A stretch of 64,000 bases of DNA from Mycobacterium sp. GA-2829 (GTDB lineage Bacteria > Actinomycetota > Actinomycetes > Mycobacteriales > Mycobacteriaceae): the NCBI RefSeq assembly GCF_001499965.1, contig NZ_LQIT01000001.1, positions 310,001 to 374,000 of the forward strand, read 5' to 3'. Numbering within the stretch: the stretch's first letter is position 1; the number at the start of each line of letters is the position of its first letter. Positions 53,030 through 63,318 of the stretch are shown in pieces. Position numbers and translations under genes: made by a program. Below the pieces are notes generated by a model. It worked only from the letters and a program-made list of their open reading frames with translations. It searched no databases and was not told the origin of the DNA.

Positions 53030-53061
53030 ATCGGGCCCGGCGTGCACACGCCGGGCCCGAT
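53030..53061. terminator. Bidirectional terminator between repeat protein and kinase
   Basis: ATCGGGCCCGGCGTG (53030-53044) and its exact complement CACGCCGGGCCCGAT (53047-53061) surround CA. It lies between the convergent stops at 53018 and 53067, with AAT on the left side and TTC on the right, so it can serve both genes. Confidence 0.85.
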
Positions 53062-53066
53062 TCATG

Positions 53067-54428
53067 TCACCGCGAGGCGGGCAACCGCAACAGCAGCCGG
53101 GCCCCACCCATCGGACTGGTCTCCAATGACGCTGTCCCACCGTGCAATTCAGCCTGCTGCGCCACCAGTGCCAAGCCGAGACCCGACCCCGAACGCGACG
53201 CCGTCGACCCGCGCGAGAACCGCTCGAAGACCAGCGCGCGTTCCTCTTCCGGGACGCCGCTGCCGTTGTCGTCGACCGCGATCTCGACGTCGTCGCCGGA
53301 ACGGATGGCACTCAACCGGATCTGCGTCGCGTTCCCGTGCTTGATGGCGTTGGCGATCGCGTTGTCGATGACCAACCGCAGCCCCGCGGGCAGCCCCAGG
53401 ATCCGCACCGGCGCCGACGGCACCAGCGACACATCGAGATCCGGGTAGCTGCGCAACGCGTCGTGGGCGGCGCGGTCCAACAATTCGGTGACGTCGACCG
53501 GGACGTGATCCTCGGCAGTGGTCAGCTCACCCTGCGCCAACCGCTCCAACGCCGTCAGCGTCGCCTCGATCCGGCTCTGGGTGCGCACGACGTCGGCGAT
53601 CACCTCGTTGCGCTGTTCGTCGGTCATGTCCAGCGTCGAGAGCACCTCGAGGTTGGTGCGCATGGCGGTCAGCGGGGTGCGCAGCTCGTGCGACGCCACC
53701 GCGGCGAAATCGCGGGCGGACTCCAACGCCGCCTTGGTCCGCGCCTGCTCCTCACCGATGCGCGCCAGCATGCCCTCGACGGCCTCGGCGATCTCGGCGG
53801 CCTCCCAGACGCCGCCGACCTGCACTTCCTCGGGTTTGGACTGCGCGTTGATGGCGCGGGCCTGCTGCGCCAGCAGCCGGAACGGGTTGATCATGATCAG
53901 CCACATCACCCAGCCCACGACCACCGTGCCCGCGATGACGCCACCGCAGATCAGCACCACGCGCAGGTGCAACTGGTCGATACGGCGCTGCGTCTCCTCC
54001 AGCGGCGAACCCAACGCGATCGTGGCGGGACCCGCGGCGAAGGTGCGGACCCGGTACTCCACGCCGTCGATCGTGGTGTTGGCGTACCCGATGTCCAGCT
54101 TCGGCAGGACGATGTCCTTGGGCACCGACACTGTCACCCCGCCGATACGCGCCGTCCGCACCAGCGTGCGGTCCGGGGGCGGGGAGGTGGGGCTCCCGGT
54201 GGCGTTGGCCGGGTTCAGGAACGTGCCGAAGTCACCGAGGCTGGTCACCGAGTCGAGCTGCCGGTCGAGCTGGCTGTACTGGTCGTTGGTCACGCCGATC
54301 CACACCCATGTGCCCAGCGTGAGCACGAGGACCACCACCGACAGCGCGGCCACGATCACGATGGTCCGCAGCGACAGGATCGGCATGGGCATCGGCATGA
54401 AACGCCGCAGCCGCTCGTCGACGCGCAC
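53067..54428 (-). CDS. Sensor histidine kinase closely resembling PrrB, no adjacent regulator
   Basis: 453 aa from GTG 54428 (ATG 54398 is an alternative; the frame is open further but not protein-like). A membrane helix (about 22-45), an extracellular sensor domain with DIVLPKLDIGYANTTIDGVEYRVRT, a second helix (155-180), HAMP, then HisKA with phospho-acceptor His247 in FAAVASHELRTPLTAMRTNL, and an ATPase domain with DNAIANAIKHGN, DDNGSGVP and RGSTASRSGSGLGLALV. The kinase core is very close to PrrB (Rv0902c) as I remember it. PrrB normally lies beside prrA. Here the neighbours are a repeat protein and TesB, so it is an orphan, possibly a second PrrB. Confidence 0.88.
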   Translation of the reverse strand: MRVDERLRRFMPMPMPILSLRTIVIVAALSVVVLVLTLGTWVWIGVTNDQYSQLDRQLDSVTSLGDFGTFLNPANATGSPTSPPPDRTLVRTARIGGVTVSVPKDIVLPKLDIGYANTTIDGVEYRVRTFAAGPATIALGSPLEETQRRIDQLHLRVVLICGGVIAGTVVVGWVMWLIMINPFRLLAQQARAINAQSKPEEVQVGGVWEAAEIAEAVEGMLARIGEEQARTKAALESARDFAAVASHELRTPLTAMRTNLEVLSTLDMTDEQRNEVIADVVRTQSRIEATLTALERLAQGELTTAEDHVPVDVTELLDRAAHDALRSYPDLDVSLVPSAPVRILGLPAGLRLVIDNAIANAIKHGNATQIRLSAIRSGDDVEIAVDDNGSGVPEEERALVFERFSRGSTASRSGSGLGLALVAQQAELHGGTASLETSPMGGARLLLRLPASR

Positions 54429-54543
54429 TAGCGGATCGACCGCGCGGTGCCCGGTCGGCGTCGAGATGTCGCAGCGCTGTCCACAACGCTCATCTTGCCT
54501 GACCGCTTCATCGTGGTGCGGTGGCGTCCGGCATGATGCGCGG

Positions 54544-55401
54544 GTGCTGGCGCAGACGCTCTCGGACATCCTGACGACCCTCGACGTGGAACGTGTCGGT
54601 GACGACGAGTTCAGCGCAATCCAGATGGACAACCCCGCCCATCACATCGTCGGCGGGCACATCGCGGCCCAGTCGCTGATGTCGGCCAGCCGCACGGTGA
54701 CCGCCGATCGCACACCGCACAGCATGCACGTGTACCTGTTGCGGGCCGGGGATGCGCGGCGGCCGGTGCACTTCGAGATCACCCGGCTGCGCGACGGCGG
54801 GGTGCTGTCGTCACGTCGGGTGCTGGCCCGCCAGGACGATCAGGTGCTGCTCGAAGCGCTCGTCTCGTTCACCGCGCCGGTGGACAGCCTCGAACACCAG
54901 CAGCCCGCGCCCGACGTGCCCGCCCCCGAGTCGCTGCCGCCGGTGCAGGAACAGCTGCAGCCCTACGCCGACGAGCACGGGGGAGCGTGGCTTCGGCCGC
55001 ATCCGCTGGAGCGGCGCTACATCGACCCTCCGCCGCGGGTGGCGCTCGACGTACCTGATCCGTCCCCGCGCATCCGAACCTGGTGGCGCCCCAGCGCACC
55101 CATGCCTGCCGACCCCATCCTCAACAGCTGCCTGCTGACCTACGTGTCGGGCACCGCACTGCTGGAGACCGCGATGGTGGTGCGGCGCACCACACAGCTG
55201 ACCGCGTTCTCCGCGCTGATCGACCACGCGGTGTGGTTCCACCGCCCCGCCGATCTCTCGGACTGGGTGCTCTGCGACGCCGTCACCCCCAGCGGGGTGC
55301 ACGGTCGCGCGCTCGCCACGGCCACCATGTACAACCGGGACGGGTCGTTGGTGTGCACCGCCTCCCAGGAAATCTACTTCGGTCGCGACCGTCGCGAATG
55401 A
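54544..55401 (+). CDS. TesB-family acyl-CoA thioesterase, second copy
   Basis: 285 aa, GTG 54544; earlier in-frame codons lie antisense to the kinase gene. Two hot-dog repeats: IVGGHIAAQSLMSASRTV in the first and DHAVWFHRPADLSDWVLCD in the second, the TesB signature. Compared with the E. coli triad, the Asp position reads VSG in place of VSD and the Thr position reads SALIDH, while the Gln (TASQEI) is kept. It may therefore be a degenerate or differently acting thioesterase. Overlaps the 3' end of udgX by 28 bp. Divergent from the kinase. Confidence 0.82.
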   Translation: MLAQTLSDILTTLDVERVGDDEFSAIQMDNPAHHIVGGHIAAQSLMSASRTVTADRTPHSMHVYLLRAGDARRPVHFEITRLRDGGVLSSRRVLARQDDQVLLEALVSFTAPVDSLEHQQPAPDVPAPESLPPVQEQLQPYADEHGGAWLRPHPLERRYIDPPPRVALDVPDPSPRIRTWWRPSAPMPADPILNSCLLTYVSGTALLETAMVVRRTTQLTAFSALIDHAVWFHRPADLSDWVLCDAVTPSGVHGRALATATMYNRDGSLVCTASQEIYFGRDRRE

Positions 55402-56066
55402 CGCTGCGGCGCTTGGCTGTCGGCCATCAGCCGGGCAGCGACGCGCAAGTCCTCGGTGAGCGCGTCGAACGCCTCCTGCCGGTTCTCGCGCGGTCCGCGC
55501 AGCACCGACGACGGATGCACCGTGGCCACCACCGCGGGGTCGATGCCCAGATCGTCGGGCGGTAACCCCAGCACCTCGCCGCGGTGTGCGGTGATGCGGA
55601 AGTCGTTGCCCAGCAATGCTTTCGCGGCCGTCGCGCCCAGCAGCACCACGATGTCCGGCTGGACCGCGTCCAACTCCGCGAGCAGCCAGGGCCGGCACGC
55701 CACCACCTCGGTGCGACTCGGGGTCTTGTGGATGCGTCGCTTACCGCGTTCGGGCAGCGTGAACTTGAAGTGTTTGACCGCGTTGGTGACGTAGACGGTG
55801 TCGCGGTCGATCCCGGCGGCCACGAGCGCCTTGTCGAGCAGGCGGCCCGCCGGGCCGACGAACGGCGCCCCGGCAACGTCTTCCTGGTCGCCCGGTTGTT
55901 CGCCGATCAGCATGACGGTCGCATCGGTACTGCCCTGGCCGAACACGCCCTGGGTCGCATCCCGGTACAGCTCGCAACCTCGGCAGGCCTGCACCGCGTC
56001 GGCGAGAACCGCCACGTCGTGGCTGTCAGGGACGAAGTCTTGTGCGCCGGGCACTTTCGTCGCCAT
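55374..56066 (-). CDS. udgX: UdgX-type uracil-DNA glycosylase with KRRIH loop
   Basis: 230 aa. Family 4-like uracil-DNA glycosylase fold: motif A GEQPGDQEDVAGAPFVGPAG (from residue 55) and motif B TVHPSSVLR with His184. The insertion loop GKRRIHKTPSR carries His113, matching the His109 of M. smegmatis UdgX, which forms a covalent bond to the abasic sugar after uracil removal. Cluster ligands: Cys28, Cys31 and Cys124 are visible, while the remaining family 4 Cys position appears to be His99 (NAVKHFKF). It would tag or protect uracil-containing DNA and require RecA-dependent follow-up. Confidence 0.9.
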   Translation of the reverse strand: MATKVPGAQDFVPDSHDVAVLADAVQACRGCELYRDATQGVFGQGSTDATVMLIGEQPGDQEDVAGAPFVGPAGRLLDKALVAAGIDRDTVYVTNAVKHFKFTLPERGKRRIHKTPSRTEVVACRPWLLAELDAVQPDIVVLLGATAAKALLGNDFRITAHRGEVLGLPPDDLGIDPAVVATVHPSSVLRGPRENRQEAFDALTEDLRVAARLMADSQAPQRHSRRSRPK

Positions 56067-56278
56067 GGTGGGGGACTACCCGCGCAAAGCCCGCGTCACG
56101 CAGCCCGATCCGCGGCGGATTGACCTGCGTCACGGCGTGGTGGGGTGGGGACGACTCGGTCACTGTGGCACCCGCAGCGCGGTTGCCGGCGGCTAACATC
56201 AGTGCCGGTAGAACGCTGTTGACCGCCTTGATCAGGCTGCCGGGTGTCGCGATTAGCACCCGGGTTCGTCGGGCAACA

Positions 56279-56293
56279 CGTTAATGTTCCGTT
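56279..56293 (+). promoter_or_regulatory. Second copy of the 15-base element, before the stress-protein gene
   Basis: CGTTAATGTTCCGTT, identical to 8445-8459, ends 31 bases before ATG 56325. The downstream half-site here reads GTTTG instead of GTTAC. The position is right for an activator or promoter element of the universal stress gene. Confidence 0.3.
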
Positions 56294-56324
56294 TGGCCTT
56301 GCAAATGACTCTGGGAGGGTATGG

Positions 56325-56771
56325 ATGAGCGCCTATCGCACCGTGGTGGTCGGCACCGACGGATCGGATTCGTCGTTGCGGGCAGTCGACCGCGCGGGCC
56401 AGATCGCCGCCGGATCGGGCGCCAAGCTCATCGTCACCACCGCCTACTTCCCGCAGAGCGAGGATCAGCGCGCCGCCGACGTCCTCAAGGACGAGGGCTA
56501 CAAGATGGCGGGCAACGCCCCCATCTACGCGATCCTGCGCGAGGCGCGCGACCGCGCCAAGGAGGCCGGCGCCGAGAACATCGAGGAGAGGGCCGTCGTC
56601 GGCGCACCCGTCGACGCTCTGGTCGAACTGGCCGAAGAGGTCAAGGCCGATCTGCTGGTCGTCGGCAACGTCGGTCTCAGCACCATCGCCGGACGGCTGC
56701 TCGGCTCGGTGCCCGCCAACGTGGCGCGCCGGTCGAAGACCGACGTCCTGATCGTGCACACCACGCCCTGA
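56325..56771 (+). CDS. Universal stress protein, Rv1636-like, likely cAMP-binding
   Basis: 148 aa from ATG 56325; GGGAGGG precedes it by about 6 bases and an out-of-frame ATG lies at 56321. UspA fold with YRTVVVGTDGSDSSLRAVDRA at the N-terminus, ADLLVVGNVGLSTIAGRLLGSVP, then the nucleotide-loop end ANVARRSKTDVLIVHT. Rv1636 and its M. smegmatis orthologue bind cAMP in preference to ATP, so this protein may buffer the cAMP made by the 17254 cyclase. Homodimer in the cytoplasm. Confidence 0.93.
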   Translation: MSAYRTVVVGTDGSDSSLRAVDRAGQIAAGSGAKLIVTTAYFPQSEDQRAADVLKDEGYKMAGNAPIYAILREARDRAKEAGAENIEERAVVGAPVDALVELAEEVKADLLVVGNVGLSTIAGRLLGSVPANVARRSKTDVLIVHTTP

Positions 56772-56803
56772 CACACCTCGGTCATTCCTGACCCCGCGGC
56801 GGT

Positions 56804-56822
56804 CCCGAGTGCCACACTCGGG
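56804..56822 (+). promoter_or_regulatory. 8-bp dyad between the stress-protein and P450 genes
   Basis: CCCGAGTG (56804-56811), CCA, CACTCGGG (56815-56822), perfect. It begins 32 bp after the stress-protein stop and ends 19 bp before the P450 ATG. It could be a short terminator stem or an operator for the P450. ATTG, not a T run, follows. Confidence 0.45.
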
Positions 56823-56841
56823 ATTGACGTGGAGGTCAGCC

Positions 56842-58143
56842 ATGACGACAACCCTGCATCCGACCGGCATCGCCCCTCGCGAGAACGGCGCGCCGCCGCC
56901 GGATGTGCCGCTCGGTGACATCGATCTGGGCACCCTCGAGTTCTGGGAGTGGGACGACGACCGCCGCGACGGCGCGTTCGCCACACTCCGGCGGGAAGCC
57001 CCGATCTCGTGGTTCGAGGTCCCCGAATTCGCCGGTTTCCCCGGCGGCCGCGGACATTGGGCGCTGACCACCTACGACGACGTGCACCATGCGAGCAGGC
57101 ACCCGGAGGTGTTCAGCTCGATCCCGACGAGCACCGCACTCAACGACGTCCCCGTCGAGATCGCCGAGTACGTCGGGTCGATGATCTCGCTCGACGACCC
57201 GCGGCATCTGCGGCTGCGCTCGATCGTGAACCGGGCGTTCACCCCGAAGATGCTCACCCGCATCGAGCAGAGCGTCCGCGACCGCGCCCGGCGCCTGGTC
57301 GCCGACCTCATCGCACATCACCCGGACGGGTGCGCGGACTTCGTGCGGACCGTCGCCGGACCGTTCCCGCTGCAGATCATCTGCGACATGATGGGCATTC
57401 CCGAGGAGGACGAGGAGAAGATCTTCAACTGGACCTCGATCGTGCTCAGCGGTGCCGACGAGGAGATCGCCAGAGACCACGACACCGTCGTCGGGGCGGT
57501 GCTGTCACTGGGCGAGTACGGGCTCGCACTGGCCGAGGCCCGCCGCACCCGGCCCACCGATGACCTCACCACCAACCTGGTACAGGCCGAGGTCGACGGC
57601 GAACGGCTCACCTCTGCCGAGATCGCCTCGTTCTTCATCCTGCTCTCGGCGGCGGGCAACGAGACCACCCGCAACGCGATCAGCCACGGCCTCGTCGCGC
57701 TGACCCGCTATCCCGAACAGCGGCAGCGGTGGTGGGATGACTTCGACGCCGTCGCCCCGACCGCGGTGGAGGAGATCGTGCGGTGGGGCTCGCCGATCAT
57801 CTTCATGCGCCGCAACCTCACCGAGGACGTGGAGCTGCGCGGCGTGCAGATGAAGGCGGGGGACAAGGTGTCGCTCTGGTACAACTCCGCAAACCGCGAC
57901 GAGACGAAGTTCGACAACCCGTGGCTGTTCGACGTCACGCGGGACCCCAACCCGCAGATCGGATTCGGCGCGGGCGGCGCGCACTTCTGCCTCGGCGCCA
58001 ACCTCGCGCGCCGCGAGATCCGGGTCCTCTACTCCGAACTGCGCCGGCAGGTCCCCGACATCATCGCGACCGAGGAACCGGCGATCCTGCGGTCAGCGTT
58101 CGTGCACGGCATCAAGCGGCTGCCGGTCGCATGGACGGTGTGA
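56842..58143 (+). CDS. Cytochrome P450
   Basis: 433 aa from ATG 56842, with GGAGG 7 bases upstream. Soluble bacterial class I P450. The I-helix oxygen-activation motif is SAAGNETTRN, the K-helix ExxR is EEIVRW, and the heme loop FGAGGAHFCLGANLARRE has the proximal Cys383. The N-terminus (GDIDLGTLEFWEWDDDRRDGAFATLRREAP) and the IGFGAGGAHFCLGANLARR pattern resemble mycobacterial sterol/lipid P450 groups such as CYP124/125-like and CYP188/189-like families; I cannot fix the family. No ferredoxin gene is adjacent. Confidence 0.92.
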   Translation: MTTTLHPTGIAPRENGAPPPDVPLGDIDLGTLEFWEWDDDRRDGAFATLRREAPISWFEVPEFAGFPGGRGHWALTTYDDVHHASRHPEVFSSIPTSTALNDVPVEIAEYVGSMISLDDPRHLRLRSIVNRAFTPKMLTRIEQSVRDRARRLVADLIAHHPDGCADFVRTVAGPFPLQIICDMMGIPEEDEEKIFNWTSIVLSGADEEIARDHDTVVGAVLSLGEYGLALAEARRTRPTDDLTTNLVQAEVDGERLTSAEIASFFILLSAAGNETTRNAISHGLVALTRYPEQRQRWWDDFDAVAPTAVEEIVRWGSPIIFMRRNLTEDVELRGVQMKAGDKVSLWYNSANRDETKFDNPWLFDVTRDPNPQIGFGAGGAHFCLGANLARREIRVLYSELRRQVPDIIATEEPAILRSAFVHGIKRLPVAWTV

Positions 58144-58166
58144 GCCGGTGTGAGCCGGTCTGACGG

Positions 58167-58844
58167 TCACCAGCCGCGTTCGCGCCACTCGTCCAGATGC
58201 GGGCGCTCGGCGCCCAGCGTGGTGTCGTCGCCGTGGCCGGGATAGACGACCGTGGAGTCGGGATAGACGTCGAACACCCGCGTGGTCACGTCGGTGAGGA
58301 GCTTCTCGAAGTCGCCCTCCTGCCATGTCTTGCCCACCCCGCCCGGGAACAGGCAGTCGCCGGTGAACAGGTGCACCGCGTCGCCTGCTGCGGGGCCGTG
58401 CAACGCCAGCGCGATCGACCCGGGGGTGTGCCCGCGCAGATGGATGACGTCGAACGTGAGATCGCCCACCTGCAGGGTGTCCCCGCCGGCGAGGTGGCGG
58501 TCCGGGGTGACCGGCAGCGGTTCGGCGTCCAGTTCGTGGGCGGCGGTCGGCGCACCGGTGGTCCGGGCCAGCGTTTCAAGGGCCTGCCAGTGGTCGAAAT
58601 GCTGGTGTGTGGTGAGGATCATGGTGACCGTCGGCGCCAGCTGGGCGACGAGCCCGCTCAGGACGTCGGCGTCGTTGGCGGCGTCGATGAGTAGCGTCTC
58701 GCCGGTGCGGGAACAGGTGACCAGGTAGGCGTTGTTGTCCATGGGGCCCACGGAGACCTTGACGATCGTCGCGCCGGGAAGTGTTCGCCTGGCCGCGGTC
58801 CGTGGTTCCACATGTCCGGTGTAGTTGTCGTCGACGACTGTCAT
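58167..58844 (-). CDS. Metallo-beta-lactamase fold hydrolase (Rv1637c-like, glyoxalase II type)
   Basis: 225 aa from ATG 58844; ATG 58886 or 58907 would lengthen it to 246 aa, closer to my memory of Rv1637c. The metal motif is TTHQHFDHWQAL (HxHxDH form), with later ligands in GHTPGSI, FTGDCLFPGG and the terminal YPGHGDDTTL. The PMDNNAYLV opening is usual in glyoxalase II-like proteins. The substrate may be a thioester or persulfide. Divergent from uvrA; the longer starts would overlap the uvrA promoter. Confidence 0.86.
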   Translation of the reverse strand: MTVVDDNYTGHVEPRTAARRTLPGATIVKVSVGPMDNNAYLVTCSRTGETLLIDAANDADVLSGLVAQLAPTVTMILTTHQHFDHWQALETLARTTGAPTAAHELDAEPLPVTPDRHLAGGDTLQVGDLTFDVIHLRGHTPGSIALALHGPAAGDAVHLFTGDCLFPGGVGKTWQEGDFEKLLTDVTTRVFDVYPDSTVVYPGHGDDTTLGAERPHLDEWRERGW

Positions 58845-58863
58845 GGCAGCCACGGTAACGGGC

Positions 58864-58886
58864 TTGTCGGTGGCGACACCTAGCAT
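58864..58886 (+). promoter_or_regulatory. RecA-independent DNA-damage promoter of uvrA
   Basis: TTGTCGGTG (58864-58872), 8 bases, TAGCAT (58881-58886) matches TTGTCRGTG-N8-TAnnnT at every position. Transcription would start near 58893, leaving a leader of about 38 nt before the TTG start at 58931 with GGACCGAG as ribosome binding site. Confidence 0.9.
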
Positions 58887-58930
58887 GGGACGAAGTGGGG
58901 TGACCATGTCTGGACCAGGGAAGGACCGAG

Positions 58931-61814
<2,884 letters not shown>

Positions 61815-61825
<11 letters not shown>

Positions 61826-63266
61826 TCACCTCGTAGGCGTCGACGTCGAAGCGCCGGGTCTGGTTACGGAACCGGAACGTGAAGTCCGGCCACAGCGTGG
61901 TGTTGTTGCCGTGCGCGTCGAGGTACCAGCTCGCGCACTTACCGGTCATCCACACCGACCCCTTCAGTGCCTGCTGCAGGCGTTCGTTGTAGACGTCGAG
62001 CGCCTCCTGGGTGACCTCGACGGTGCGCAGACCCTGCCTTTCCATGGTCGAGACGGCGTCGACGACGTAGTTGAGCTGGCTCTCGATCATGTACACCATC
62101 GAGCTGTGACCCAGCCCGGTGTTGGGGCCGATGAGCACGAACATGTTGGGATACCCCGCGACGGTTGTGCCCTTGTAGGCGCGCATGCCCTTGTCGGCGA
62201 ACCGCTGGGTCAGGCTGGCGCCGTCGGCGCCGCACACCGTGTCGAACATCGGGGAGTCGGTGACGTGGAAGCCGGTGGCGACGATGATCGCGTCGACCTC
62301 CCGCGCGGTGCCGTCGGCGGTGACGATGCGGCGGCCGTCGATCTCGTGGATGCCGTCGGTGACGAGGTCGACGTGGTCGCGGTCCAGCGTCGGATACCAG
62401 TCGTTGGAGATCAGCATGCGTTTGCAGCCGATGCGGAAGTTCGGGGTGACCTTGCGGCGCAGCGCGGTGTCCTTGATCTCGGTTCGGATTTTGAGGCGCG
62501 ACAGCAGTTCGAACCCCTTCATCAGGTTCGGGTTCTTCGCCAGGCCGACGACCTGGACCTCGCGGCCGGCGTAGATCCCGGCCCGCGCGATGCGCAGGAA
62601 GCCGGGCACATTGCGGAACGCCCACTTCTCCGCGCCGGTGAACGGCCGGTCGAAGCGCGGCAGCAGCCACGGCGCGGTCCGCTGGTACACGTCGAGGTGG
62701 GCGACCTGATCGGCGATCGCCGGCACGATCTGAATGGCCGACGCGCCGGTGCCGATGACCGCGACGCGTTTGCCGGTCAGGTCGGCGTCGTGGTTCCAGC
62801 GCGCGGAGTGGAACATTTCGCCGTCAAAGGACTCGATGCCCGGGATGCCTGGCAGCGACGGTTCGGCCAGCGAGCCGAACGCGGTGATCAGCACGTCGGC
62901 GGTGACGGGTCCGCCGGTGGTCGACAATTCCCACTGCGCGGTCGTGGGATTCCAGGCGGCCCGCTTGACGGTGCAGTCGAAGCGGTGCCGGTCGAGCACG
63001 CCGTAGCGTTCGGCCACCTCCCGCAGATACGCCTCGATCTCCGGCTGTGCGGAGAACGAGCGGGTCCAATTCGGGTTCAGCGCAAACGAATACGAGTACA
63101 GGTGCGACGGCACGTCACACGCGGCTCCCGGGTACGTGTTGTCGCGCCAGGTGCCGCCGACGTCGGGCCCCCGCTCCAGGACGACGAAATCGCGGTGACC
63201 TGCCTGCTGCAGTCGGATCGCGGCGCCGAGACCGGAGAACCCACTGCCGATGATCGCGATCTTCAT
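61815..63266 (-). CDS. Flavin-containing / Baeyer-Villiger-type monooxygenase
   Basis: 483 aa from ATG 63266, with GGAAGGGG before it. FAD site [22 protein letters not shown] site [17 protein letters not shown], and between them [14 protein letters not shown], which follows the BVMO fingerprint FxGxxxHxxxW, with Asn after Trp where Pro or Asp is usual. GATGF-like [11 protein letters not shown] is also present. It oxygenates ketones or other soft nucleophiles; the substrate is unknown. In the gap upstream GTGGC-N9-GCCAC surrounds TAACCT, a possible -10. Confidence 0.88.
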
Positions 63267-63318
63267 CGCAACCCCTTCCGTCGGTGGCCGTAGGTTAGCC
63301 ACCCCGACACGGTCTGAA

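Noticed and set aside
49859..53061. Integrated element next to tRNA-Cys
   Set aside because: No integrase, no direct repeat of the tRNA 3' end and no phage-like gene follow; only the stalk-protein gene is there.
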